Shown here one piece after another: positions 37,330-47,933 of a stretch of DNA of 64,000 nt. The stretch covers positions 44,578,180 to 44,642,179 of the forward strand of contig CM055101.1 of the NCBI GenBank assembly GCA_029204225.1. The letters are read 5' to 3'. Source of the DNA: Diphasiastrum complanatum. Taxonomy: Eukaryota; Streptophyta; Lycopodiopsida; Lycopodiales; Lycopodiaceae. The notes beneath the pieces were generated by a model, which searched no databases, had not been told where the DNA came from, and saw only the letters and a list, made by a program, of their open reading frames with translations. Made by a program: the position numbers and the translations under genes. The stretch's first letter is position 1. The number at the start of each line of letters is the position of its first letter.

Positions 37330-38580
37330 AATGCTGTGATGTCAATGTCGTAGCAAATGCTATACTTTGATCTCCATTGTCGCTATGAAGATCTTCTTCA
37401 ACAAGGTTACTTGTTGAAGATGCACACAATCTATGCCAACCTAAAGTTCTAGCTAACCAGTAACCATAGTCAATAGCTCCCCACATTAACAATACTTCAA
37501 CCTTAACTTAGAAGCTTCCGTCAACCATCATGTAACTTAAGCACATATTAATCTTCAACTTTTCCTCCTTCAAACTCATTGTATAAGGTGGCCTACAGAT
37601 TGGGCTTGCCTATGGAGTGAGCTCAATATGTGCTGCACTTGCATCTAACAATCCTATTGGGCTGTCTCTAAATAAAATCCTTTGAAACCTTGTTCAAACT
37701 AATTCCTATAGCTCTCTAGCTAGCTACATCCATATCATTTTTGAAATCTAGATGAATTGCATGTTGAAGGCTACGTTAGGCACGATTCATGAGCGGTGAT
37801 TATGCGAGCACATTTGACAAGTTGTTAGGCATGAAGAAGATCACCATGGACCTAATCATGAGTGTTAGAGTTAGTTGAGATGTGATGAGAAGCTAGGTGC
37901 ATAAGCTGTCAGGGTGGTCAAGTTGACCACAATTCATGCTTGGCTTGGGAGTGATTTTTATTGGTACTAGACTCTAGGTGGGTCAAAGACTCAAAAAAGT
38001 GCACGAAGCTTGATGAACCTTGAGTTGGTCATGTGATCAAGTACTAGAATGTCAAGTATTGTACTCAAGTAATGGTCTAAAGCAAGGAGTTCAAATTCAC
38101 CACGCGCTAGTTTTAGAGTAACGATGTTTTGTAACACTTATGGCAGCCAACGTAAGAGGAATTTTGTGGAAGGACAATCCTATGTAAACTACTTGCTCTT
38201 AATTGGTGATGCAAATTTTCAAATATACGATACAAAGTCATAACAAAGTGCACAATTTTTTGAGGGCATACAATTTGTGGATTGAGCTCAGAAGAAATAT
38301 TAAGATGTAAAAAATACTTGAGCCTTTGCAATTTTGTAGTACAACCAATTATTGTAAATAACCAAATGCAACAATGAGATCAATTATAACTAGAAATTGA
38401 TTTTTAATGGGAAAAGTTGTTTGACTACACACAAAGAGAGGTTGATCTCGAGAAAATTCAAACTAGCCACAACCATCAAATGTTGAATCGAATCCATGAT
38501 TAGTAGTAAAACTGAGATAGTCATGTGGAAAGATCCACATGAGCATTCTAGAAAGTTGATAATCACAGCAGCACAGATGT
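37330..38580. other. No recognisable feature
   Basis: AT-rich. Short open frames without motifs. I see no LTR, RT or exon pattern. Confidence 0.4.
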
Positions 38581-38604
38581 AGCGGATCGCGATCTGGAAC
38601 AATA

Positions 38605-38632
38605 ACGTTCCGGATCACGCGGTCCGGAACGT
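38605..38632. repeat. Perfect 10-bp hairpin, GATC-rich cluster
   Basis: ACGTTCCGGA (38605-38614) and TCCGGAACGT (38623-38632) flank an 8-base loop TCACGCGG. Just upstream is GGATCGCGATCTGGAAC. A related arrangement occurs at 56677-56722. Confidence 0.7.
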
Positions 38633-38641
38633 GCAAAAAAG

Positions 38642-38704
38642 ATGCAAATTTTTTTGTGTGGGCCGCGAGCAGGCAACCCGCGGCCCACATAAAAAAATTT
38701 GCAT
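38642..38704. repeat. 26-bp near-perfect hairpin
   Basis: Arms 38642-38667 and 38679-38704 match at 25 of 26 positions; the one exception is a G/A difference (wobble on one strand). The loop is 11 bases. Arms start ATGCAAATTTTTTT and end GTGGGCCGCG. No open frame. It could be a small foldback element or the source of a structured RNA. Confidence 0.8.
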
Positions 38705-38897
38705 TCTTGGAGTTAGATAGAGAGGGAGAGTGATGGTAAGAGGGTGATGGTGGATTGTAGGCATCTTGGAGCATTGTTCAGTGTGTGATCAACATGGTGG
38801 CAACGACGAGGTAGTGGCATTTCTCTCCAAAACGGTTTTAGGTAAGTTTTGGCTTCACATCATGGAAGCTCATGGAATGAGTTGTAGGCAACATAAT

Positions 38898-39237
38898 TGT
38901 TAGAGATCTAAACCCCACAGTAGGGCAAACACTAATTGATCCACCCAATCTTGCCTACTCCCTGATATGGAGTAAGCCCCTCCTAGGAGGACTGGTAGCA
39001 TGCATACTGCCAAGTGTCGGCCACGTGGCACTGGCATGGCCGACTGCACGTTGGGACCCAACGTGGGGTCCTATCCTACTGACAGGGTCCCTAGGCCCGC
39101 CATGACTGTGGTTCGTGCCAGGGCACACTACTCACACTGTCTTGCCCTGTTGGACGTGTACGCTGGACACGCCCCTGACTATGGTATCTGACCTCTTGAG
39201 TTCCCTAGGGTTCGGTATAGGTTACAGGCTCGTAACA
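38898..39237 (-). repeat. gypsy-2 3' LTR
   Basis: 340 bp; on the minus strand TGTTACGAGCC ... GATCTCTAACA. Adjoined by CTCCCTCCCCCTT, the complement of a polypurine tract. Confidence 0.9.
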
Positions 39238-39248
39238 CTCCCTCCCCC

Positions 39249-41049
39249 TTAAGAACCGTCTTGGTCCTCTAAGACAAAGTCTGGAAAAATCTTGAGAAGG
39301 ACGCTGCCTTTTTCCCAAGAGGCATTCTCAACAGGCTGATCGTTCCACTTGATTAGATATTCTTGGTATAGAGTATGACGAGTCTGCGTTTCTCTACTAC
39401 CAAGGATCTCCTCTAGTTCATGTGGAGGTTGCTGAGAATCCAATGGGAGAACTAGAACACTGTCCCCTACCAGATTTTTAGATTTGGTTAAGGCTTTTCA
39501 TAACTGGCTTACGTGAAAGACTGGAAAAACCTTACTGTTGCGTGAGAGTTCTAGTTCATAGGTGACCTCGCCTAGTCTCCTACTAATGGTAAAAGGACCA
39601 CAATACTTAGGAGACAACTTAGCACTCCTGATTTGAGGGTTTTAGAGGCAACTGGGACTAGTAGAAAGACTTTCTCATCAATGGAGAACTGCACATCCCG
39701 TCTGTGTGGATCTGCATAATGCTTGGCTCGATCCTGGGATTGCCTAATGTTACACTTAGTATCATCTGGTTTAGGTCTTCTAAAAAGTTTCTGGCTGCTT
39801 CAACTTTTTTTTGTTTAAACCCTACAACTGTGGGTGAGCATGGCTGAAAACCGTACATCAGCATAAATGGGCTGTATCCCGTAGCTGAATGTTTGGTACT
39901 GTTATATGCAAACTCTAATATCGAGAGATACTCCTCCCAATTAGTCTGCTTTTTGCTGACATATGCACGAAGCATATCCTCCAGCACCTGATTTACTCTT
40001 TTTGTTTGATTGTCCGTCTGTGGATGGTCGGTGGTGCTCATGTTTAGTTTAGTATGGAGATGATGGAATACTGCCCTCCAAAAATTTCCATTAAACTTAC
40101 TATCCCAGTCACTAACTATACCGGAAGGTAGACCGTACATTTTAAATAGCCCATCTATAAACAACCTCGCTAACTTTGGAGCTCTAACGATTGTTTTAGT
40201 CGGAATAAAGTGAGCCATTTTGGTTAGACGGTCAATTGTGGGCCATATAGCGCCATTACCCTGTTGGGTCTTAGGTAGGTTTACTATAAAATCCATGGAG
40301 ATACTCTCCCACTTACCACCAGCTGGTATATCTAAGGGCTGTAACAACCCTCCTGCCTTCAAACGCTCTGCTTTATTAACCTGACATTTCTGGCAACTGG
40401 CTACATATTGTTGGACGTCCTTTTTCATACTGGGCCAGAAAAATTGCCTACGAAGAAGCTCATAGGTCTTTTGAATCCTTGGATGCCTCGCACTAGGATT
40501 GTCATTACACTCATATAGGACCTATTGCCTATAATCCTCTGAATTGGGTACACATACTCTATCTCAATAGAGCAAGTACTCATCCTGAATGGAATACTGT
40601 TTCCATTTGAATCCTTGAGTCAACTGACCCTCAACCACTGCCGTTTCTTTGAGCAAAACAGGCTCTGAGTCCTCAATGTCATCTGACGTATACTCGGACT
40701 CATCATCCTCAACAGCAGTTGCCGTATTCTTGGACGAACTGGCACCAGCCCCGGGAACTGGTTCTGAAGTCTGTAACTATCTGCTCTGGACTGAGCTCCA
40801 AATAGTAGAGAAGTAAGCATCGTGCTGGCACTTCTCTCTCAAGGACTCGAGTAACTCACTATGAATTTGAGTAAAACTCAGCTCGTTTATCATAGGCATT
40901 CTACTAAGGGCATCTGCTACTGTGTTGAATTTCCCTCGTCTATATTTGATAGACATATCAAACTCTTGCATTAACTCAGCCCAACGAGCTTTCCGACCTC
41001 TGAGCTCAGGCTGATTGCAAAGGTATCTGAGGCTTTCATGGTCTGTTAG
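39249..41049 (-). pseudogene. gypsy-2 Pol C-terminal part (RNase H end, integrase, chromodomain)
   Basis: From 41049: end of RNase H (HESLRYLCNQPELRGRKARW, GKFNTVADALSRMP). Integrase: zinc-finger end SCQKCQVNKAERL, core SMDFIVNLP, IVSDWDSKF, and QTDNQTKRVNQ, where the catalytic Glu of QTDGQTER is replaced by Lys. Chromodomain at 39443-39249 (QEYLIKWNDQPVENASWE). Several frameshifts. Confidence 0.88.
41045..41049. repeat. copia-3 target duplication, left copy (GTTAG)
   Basis: Exact match to 44943-44947, located inside the RNase H gene of gypsy-2. Confidence 0.93.
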
Positions 41050-41947
41050 TGTTATAGAATCGAAAATAGAGATAGAAAGGATCGTTAGATCGAGGTTTAC
41101 CAACCTAGGAATCCTCGATGGTCTTCTACAACTCAAAATAGATCAAAATCAGCAACATGCAAGCAAATACAGTGACATGCAATCAACATGCAAGCAACTG
41201 TAGTGACATGCAATAAACATGCAAGCAACTGTGGAAACATGCAAGCAATCTGAAGAATTTTAGAGGCATGCATACAACATGCATGGACTAGTACTTGCAC
41301 ATGCAAATGAAAAAAATCAGATTGACTTCTGATTGCTTCTATTCATAAGGAATGATAGAGCCTATGCAATAGAAATCTTGTGTAATTGATTTGATTCAAT
41401 TCTGACTATCCACTGTGGAGAAATGAAGGAACAAACAAATCAGATCCAGCGCCCAATCAGATCTGAATGATGGCTGTTCTGGTCATGGAAACAATTTGAT
41501 TGAAGCTAGAAAGCATAGGAATCTCATCGAAATCTGATGAGAGGAGAGGGAGAAACATGTAAAAGATCAGATCAGTTCCGAATGCGACCTCCTACTAGTA
41601 TTCAGATCAAGGAGACAATGAAAAATGATGAAGATGGAAGATGATTCCATTCAACACACTCTCCAACTCGTGGAGTGAGTATGTACAATCACTGGCATGC
41701 AATTGCCAAGTGTCAGAATATTCATGCATGCTATGTTAGGTGGCAAATTAACTTGTTCTCCCCCATGCACATGTGCATGGGGGTCTACCAAACTCAAGTG
41801 GACAAGTGGCATCATCATGCAAGAAGGCCCTCCACGAGTTTGTACTAAAAAAAAATTTGCCTAAGTTTATTTGGGCCTTAAAACTTTGGCCTCCAAATAA
41901 AACCGTGTGCTATGTTTTATTTATTTAACTAGGTTTATATTTCAACA
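41050..41947 (-). repeat. copia-3 3' LTR (LTR-A)
   Basis: Minus-strand ends TGTTGAAATAT ... TTCTATAACA. It contains many CATGCA-type words (41150-41310) and a 24-bp perfect palindrome at 41760-41783 (CCCCCATGCACA and its complement). Confidence 0.92.
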
Positions 41948-42482
41948 ACTCCCCCTTAAACCTGTTAAATAAATAACCCCTAATGCCTCCCGATGTTTCT
42001 TGAACATGCATGTGACGGGGATTAGGAACATAACAGTTCCCCTCACTATGTAGGTAGACATTAACCACCATCATCAAACAATATACAACTGGCTGCATAT
42101 ACAACTGTTCAAAAGAAGTATCTAGGCAGCAACCAACTAAGTGGAATTTGGAGTCCTCTTCCTCCAAGGAAAAAACAGGTTGATCAGCACCAAGTTGAAG
42201 CCATTTGAGATCTCTCTCTCTTATAACTTCATAAACAGATTCAGCCATATATGGTTCTTGCACAAAGGTCTTCAAAGCTGCATCTCCAAGGCAATTTGAT
42301 AGACATATTGAACCATTTGGAATCTGAAACATGATTTGTGCTCCCCCTGCATGCTGCAATTCACCTACAAGCTGCAAATCATAAACAAGATCTGATAGAG
42401 GGAAAGCAACTGGCTGATTTGGGCGGCAAACAACTTCATTAAAATTTGATTTCTCATCTTGAGAAATCTCGTCTGATAGCAA
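41925..42482 (-). CDS. Unrecognised 185-codon frame of copia-3
   Basis: From 42482: MLSDEISQDEKSNFNEVV, later ERDLKWLQLGADQPVFSLEEEDSKFHLVGC and ending FNRFKGELLKYKPS inside the first bases of LTR-A. I recognise no domain, signal peptide or membrane segment. It is acidic with many Gln, Glu and Cys. The frame also runs upstream past the Met (SCTLLSDE), so it was probably joined, through a frameshift, to the 104-codon Q/E-rich block at 42454-42768. It sits where integrase and RT should be. It could be captured host sequence, a rapidly evolving element protein, or chance. Confidence 0.45.
   Translation of the reverse strand: MLSDEISQDEKSNFNEVVCRPNQPVAFPLSDLVYDLQLVGELQHAGGAQIMFQIPNGSICLSNCLGDAALKTFVQEPYMAESVYEVIRERDLKWLQLGADQPVFSLEEEDSKFHLVGCCLDTSFEQLYMQPVVYCLMMVVNVYLHSEGNCYVPNPRHMHVQETSGGIRGYLFNRFKGELLKYKPS
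41948..41957 (-). other. copia-3 polypurine tract
   Basis: Complement of ACTCCCCCTT, that is AAGGGGGAGT, just upstream of the 3' LTR on the minus strand. Confidence 0.85.
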
Positions 42483-42768
42483 CGTGCAACTCCCGCTGAG
42501 GATCTTCTTGCATGCAAGTCATGAAGGTTTCTTCCTGTATGGAAGTAAAAACAGTATCCTCTTTATGAGGATCTACTTGTTTGCATAATTGAGACTCCTC
42601 TTCTTGAGAGTCTTCCTGCAAAACAATAATTAGAGGTTTCTCATCTTGAGAACCATGTTGCATGCATATATCTTGCACACAATTTGATGCAAATGACTCC
42701 TCACGAGATTCTTCTTGCATTGCATCCTGCATACAATCAACTTGTGAAGCCACTTCAACAAGCAACAT
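42454..42768 (-). CDS. Q/E-rich repeat segment of copia-3
   Basis: 104 codons in the same frame as the protease block, after a single TAA (42778-42780). It is built of degenerate repeats around CMQ(D/E)...QEES/QEDSQEEE (DCMQDAMQEESREE, ICMQHGSQDEK, VLQEDSQEEE, TCMQEDPQRE). Function unknown; it could be a disordered or coiled linker expanded by repeat duplication. Confidence 0.45.
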   Translation of the reverse strand: MLLVEVASQVDCMQDAMQEESREESFASNCVQDICMQHGSQDEKPLIIVLQEDSQEEESQLCKQVDPHKEDTVFTSIQEETFMTCMQEDPQRELHVAIRRDFSR

Positions 42769-42777
42769 TTGAGCTTC

Positions 42778-44059
42778 TTAGTATCCTTCTGAAGTTTGTG
42801 TGTCCTCGGGATAGATGGTAGTATTGTCATTGTCAAGAAACAGAATTTTGATGCCCACATCTGTCATGCGGGCTACTGACAATATGTCCTTTTGCATGGT
42901 TGGTACATGCAATACATTTCGAAGAACTTTAGAACCTTTAATTGTGAGTAAACTCAAGCTTCCTATTCCTGAAACATCATGTGGACTACCATCTCCTAAA
43001 ATGACATATCTCTGAGTGTAAGTAGGAGAATAACTAGACAACATAGCTCTATTAGAGATGATATGAGCAGTAGCTCCAGAATCTATCACAACTTCGGAAG
43101 TATTATCAGTAGAATCAAAACAATCTTCTACACAAACAAAAGCAGCAGCTAGAGTGTTTTCCTCTTTGCTTGAGTTAGAAGAAAGTTGTTCCTCTTGATA
43201 AACATTGGCTTTACTATTGTTAGGCCTAGAATAGCAATTGAAAGATGAATGACCAGTTTTGCCACAATGTCTACAAGCTACTCTAGGATTAGCCCAACAT
43301 ATATCAAGAGTATGTCCAGGCTTTTTACAATAGTTGCAAAAATATTTCTTTGACTTAGGCTCAGATGATTCCACTTTGGAATCTATATTGTTTGGATCTT
43401 GCATGCTAGTAGCTTGGAACAGGTTTCCGCGTCCTTTTGCCTTGCCCTTTCCTTTCTTCGCATATAAAGCTCTAGCTCCTCCTTGAGAAGGTGAACTCCC
43501 TTGCCGCATGAGATACTCCTCTCGAAGGCTTTGAATGGCCTCTTCAAAGGATTTACCTGTAAGAACAGGTCGCATGTAGATGTAGGAGGGTGGTAGTGCT
43601 CGCAACAGGTACGCAAATTTCTCCTCCTTGGGAGTTATTCTACCTGCACTTTGTAGAGCATTAAACAAAGATTGTAACTTGAAAAGAAAAGTATCACAAT
43701 CTAAAATTCCATCCCACTTTAAACTAGTAAGTTGATTGAGTTTGACTCAAATCTTCGAGCAAGTTCATCCCACATGTAGCAAAATTGGCAACAGTGAGAA
43801 CGATATCTTTCGAAATGGTTTGGGAAATAATTACTTTAGCTTTCGAATCTGCATGCAACCAAGCGTGAAGATCTTTTAAATCTTCTTCATAAGCTGCTGT
43901 ATTTATTACATCAGGTACATGCGGTTTGGGAATAGTCCCATCAACATAAGGCCACAGCTTCTCAGCTTGCAGGATCAGTCGAGTCTTTGATCTCCATGCA
44001 GGATAGTTGGAACCATCTAGGATCGTTGTCCATGCCTGAAAAGTAGAAGTAGAAGCCAT
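42778..44059 (-). pseudogene. copia-3 Gag-protease
   Basis: Gag begins at 44059 (MASTSTFQAWTTILDGSNYPAW), is frameshifted near 43730, and resumes to 42778. Two CCHC knuckles are intact: CNYCKKPGHTLDIC and CRHCGKTGHSSFNC. The protease follows with VVIDSGATAHIISN and VLHVPTMQKDILSV. The C-terminus enters a GAG-pre-integrase-like stretch (DVGIKILFLDND) and stops. Capsid formation and maturation are the expected roles. Confidence 0.82.
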
Positions 44060-44073
44060 TGCTCTGATGCCAC

Positions 44074-44942
44074 TGTTATAGAATTGAAAATAGAGATAGA
44101 AAGGATCGTTAAATCGAGGTTTACCAACCTAGGAATCCTCGATGGTCTTCTACAACTCGAAATAGATCAAAATCAGCAACATGCAAGCAAATACAGTGAC
44201 ATGCAGTCAACATGCAAGCAACTGTAGTGACATGCAATGAACATGCAAGCAACTGTGGAAACATGCAAGCAATCCGAAGAATTCTAGAGGCATGCGTACA
44301 ACATGCATGGACTAGTACTTGCACATGCAAATAGAAAAAATCAGATTGACTTCTGATTGCTTCTATTCATAAGGAATGATAGAGCCTATGCAATAGAAAT
44401 CTTGTGTAATTGATTTGATTCAATTCAGACTATCCACTGTGGAGAAATGAAGGAACAAACAAATCAGATCCAGCGCCCAATCAGATCTGAATGATGGCTG
44501 TTTTGGTCTTTCAAACAATTTGATTGAAGCTAGAAAGCATAGGAATGGTAGCGCCCTCCTCCAAGGATCAGTATGCAACTGTCCTCATCAAAATCTGATG
44601 AGAGGAGAGGGAGAAACATGTAAAAGATCAGATCAGATCCAAATGCGACCTCCTACTAGTATTCAGATCAAGGAGACAATGAAAAATGATGAAGATGGAA
44701 GATGATTCCATTCAACACACTCTTCAACTCGTGGAGACTCCATTAAATAGAATTTGAGTATGTACAATCACTGGCACATGGGAGTCTACCAAACTCAAGT
44801 GGACAAGTGGCATCATCATGCAAGAAGGCCCTCCACGAGTTTGTACTAAAAAAAAATTTGCCTAAGTTTATTTGGGCCTTAAAACTTTGAAATAAAACCG
44901 TGTGCTATGTTTTATTTAATTAACTAGGTTTATATTTCAACA
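44074..44942 (-). repeat. copia-3 5' LTR (LTR-B)
   Basis: Same ends as LTR-A but with several larger differences: about 37 extra bases near 44547-44583, and loss of about 80 bases including the 24-bp palindrome. The primer site (complement of GCTCTGATGCCA at 44061-44072) adjoins it. Confidence 0.92.
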
Positions 44943-44947
44943 GTTAG
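44943..44947. repeat. copia-3 target duplication, right copy (GTTAG)
   Basis: Matches 41045-41049. Confidence 0.93.
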
Positions 44948-46655
44948 GACCTCAAAGTTGGCACCATACAAATAATTCCTCCAAGTCTTAAGGGCATGTA
45001 CTATGGAGATGAGTTCCTTTTCATACGCACTATACCTAATCTGTGTTGGTTCGAGTTTTTTACACTCGAACGCAACTGGTCATCCATTTTGAGTTAGTAC
45101 AGCACCAACCACAAAGTCGCTGGCATCTATTTCGACCACAAATGGCTGATTGGGGTTGACGACTTTTAGAACTAGTGCAGTAGCTAAGGCTATTTTGAGA
45201 GCATCAAAGCTCTCCTACTATGTGCCATTTGAACTCCTTTCCCTTCCCCTTAAGAAGATTTGTCATAGGAACTGCTATTTGAGCATATGTTTTGACAAAT
45301 CGTCTGTAATATCCCGCCAAACCTAGAAAGATCTGTAGCTCTATAATATTCTGAGGTCTCAGCCAACTGAGTATGGCTTTAACCTTATTGGGGTCCATCT
45401 TAATCCCATTTGTCGAGATAATGTGACCCAAATAAGCTACTTCTTGAACAAAGAATTCACACTTAGGTTTCTTAGCATAAAGCTTATGCTTTCTAAGCAG
45501 TCGAAACACCTTTCTGAGGTGTTTAAGATGCTCCTTGTTTTACTGTAGACGAGGATGTCATCTAAAAATATGACTACAAACTTACCCAAGTATGGTCTGA
45601 GGACACTGTTCATCAAGGTCATAAAGGTAGCTGGAGCATTTGTGAGCCCAAATGGCATCACCTTAAACTCATAATGACCATGACGAGTCCTAAAGGTTGT
45701 TTTTGGGACATCTTCCGTTTTTATACAGACTTGATGATATCCCGATCTAAGGTCAATTTTACTAAAAAACTTAGCCCCGTCGAGTTGGTCAAACAACTCG
45801 TCTGCCCGAGGCATTGGGTACTTATTCTTAATTGTGACCTTATTGAGGGCTTTGTAATCTCCGCAAAGACGCATAGACCCCTCCTTTTTCACCAAAAGGA
45901 CTGGTGAGGCCCATGGTGAGCTACTGGTCTGAATTTGGCCTTTCCCAAGATAATCTGTTAACTGCCTAGTTATTTCTTCATCCTCTGTTCGGTTGATCTG
46001 ATACGGAGGTTTAGAAACATATGTTATCTGGTACTTTATTACATGATCTACATCTCTGCTAGGTGGTAAACCATGCGGTAAATCTTCAGGAAAGGCATCT
46101 TTAAATTTAGATAATAAAGTTTCTAATTTATTTACTTGCTGTCGTAAAGAACTAGAAATAGAAACTTCTGGAATAAAGTGAAGGTCACATAAGAATACCT
46201 GATGGTCGGTATCCCCGATTAGTTGACGGAGCTCTGAACTGCAGACCATAGGACTGTTGGGAACATCATGCTCCCCCGCAACTGGATCTCTCTGCCATTA
46301 CGCTGAAAGCTGAGGGTGTTCTCCTGATAATTTCTGTGGAGGGAAGTTCCTAAGAAAAGCCAATCTCTCTTGAGAACAAGGTTGAATTTTTTAAAACAGT
46401 TAAAGGCCTCAGACTTGTTCTTTATGAACGTACTTCTGGTAAAGTATGATCCAGGTGCATTATCTGAAAGTTAATTTCATCTCGATACCCCTGAATATCA
46501 AGATTTAAACTGCTTACCATAGTTTCCCAAATTTTCTTGTCTTCACCTTTAGCTAATGAAACTATGTACCTATGTTGACTAGGTACCTCTGGAAGTTTGA
46601 GCTTCTTAACTAGGGTGTAGTTGATGAAATTATGGGTTGCTCCATCATCAACCAT
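44948..46655 (-). pseudogene. gypsy-2 protease, RT and first part of RNase H
   Basis: Protease VDDGATHNFINYTL at 46655 (Asp-Asp-Gly where Asp-Ser/Thr-Gly is usual). RT 46249-45437: [37 protein letters not shown] (split here), [22 protein letters not shown] and FLDDILVYS. After a frameshift, 45509-45204 gives [15 protein letters not shown] and [12 protein letters not shown]. RNase H begins VEIDASDFVVGAVL (about 45140) and continues to the copia-3 insertion. Confidence 0.87.
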
Positions 46656-46743
46656 GACTCTTACTAATTGTTGCCAATTTTACCATGCATATGTACTAGG
46701 TCATGTGGCCCAAAGCTGAAGGGTCTCGCTAGTATTGCAGAGG

Positions 46744-47933
46744 TTAATTGGCAATAGTGTTCATGATTTTCATGAAACACTTTGCCGAGTCACTTGGGAA
46801 GCTTGCAGTCTGAACAAGATGGACTTGTTTTTTATCTTTCTTATCTTTTTTAATGAATGGCCCCTTGGGACACTGTCTGACTGTGTGACCCTTGCCCATA
46901 CCCACAAAGCACAAACGTTCTTGTTTGGCTTTCTCAAAATCTTCTGGTTTTAAGGGTTGTATGCGTGATGGATGTTTTTGAGGAGCTTCATTCTTAATTT
47001 TATCTTCTTTCTTTCTTTTTAATTTTTTTTTTCTATATTGAAAGTCTTTCTGAGTAGGCTGCTCAGAAAAGGATTGTTGTTTTGCCTTCTTCTTACCCAC
47101 TGAATCATCATAGATTTGAGCATATCTGAGAGCCTGCTCTAAGGTAGTAGGCGAGTTTCTTTGGACCTCTACTTTATATTCGTTTCAAAGCCCACGTACA
47201 AACCCTCTGACTTTCTGATAGTCATCCATATTCTTTATTTTTAATATGGTTTCCCGATACTGCGAGACATACTGTATTAAGGATTTGTCCATTACTGTTC
47301 TTTCCTAGGCTTCCCAGGCTCTATCAAGTTCATTTTCTGGTAGAAACTCTTTTAGGAAAGCCTCTTCAAAAGCCTTCCACGATCGGGGAGTCTGCCCGGT
47401 CTCTTGGAGGTTTAACCACCACTTGTAGGCCATGGGTCCTAAGGAAAGACTGGCCTCGATAGCTTGCAAATGGTCAGGGGTCTGTTTAAGAGCATGTATG
47501 TCTTCCATTTGTTGAGGAAGGTATGTAAAATGTCTGCATTTCTATCCTTATCTTCCCCAATAAAAGTAGGAGGTTTTAAGTCTTTAAAGACACTGGGATG
47601 AGACCAAAGAGGCTCACCCGATGCTGATGGAAGTGGTGAAGGGGACGACTGAGAAGTGAAAGGGAGACTTCCTTTCGCAGAGCTCAAAATTAAACTTTTG
47701 AGCTCGGCGAACGAGTCTTTCACACTGGATTTGACAGCCGATTTCAATTCATCCACTTATGTTACCAAATGGAGGTACTACTCTTTGGTAACCAAATCGT
47801 CGAGTTCTTCGGCGAATTGGTCTTGTTCTTCCACTTCCATGGGTTCTTTCCCTTTACTGAAAACCAAGGCTTTTGTTTCTAGTTCGTTGATGCCTCTCTC
47901 CGGGGTTTGATCAGATCCCTGAGGAGTGGTCAT
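46744..47933 (-). pseudogene. gypsy-2 Gag
   Basis: Likely start ATG at 47931-47933 (MTTPQGSDQTPERGINELE). Two in-frame stops follow near 47770. The capsid-like part lies at 47508-47305 (EASLSLGPMAYKWWLNL, FEEAFLKEFLPENELDRAWEA, then a stop). The zinc knuckle near 46900 is damaged: CFVGMGKGHTVRQC has a spoiled second Cys. Lys-rich text precedes it. Confidence 0.8.

Larger units (their letters stand above)
41050..44942 (-). mobile_element. copia-3: gag-protease-only LTR retrotransposon
   Basis: 3,893 bp, minus strand, LTRs of 898 and 869 bp, exact 5-bp target duplication GTTAG, polypurine tract and primer site. The interior (about 2.1 kb) encodes Gag with two zinc knuckles and a protease, then an unfamiliar region; there is no integrase, RT or RNase H. 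Its structure resembles non-autonomous plant gag-bearing elements (TR-GAG type) that depend on a relative for RT. Confidence 0.9.

Noticed and set aside
42815-43015. Plus-strand 66-codon frame
   Set aside because: Antisense shadow of the copia-3 Gag-protease gene.
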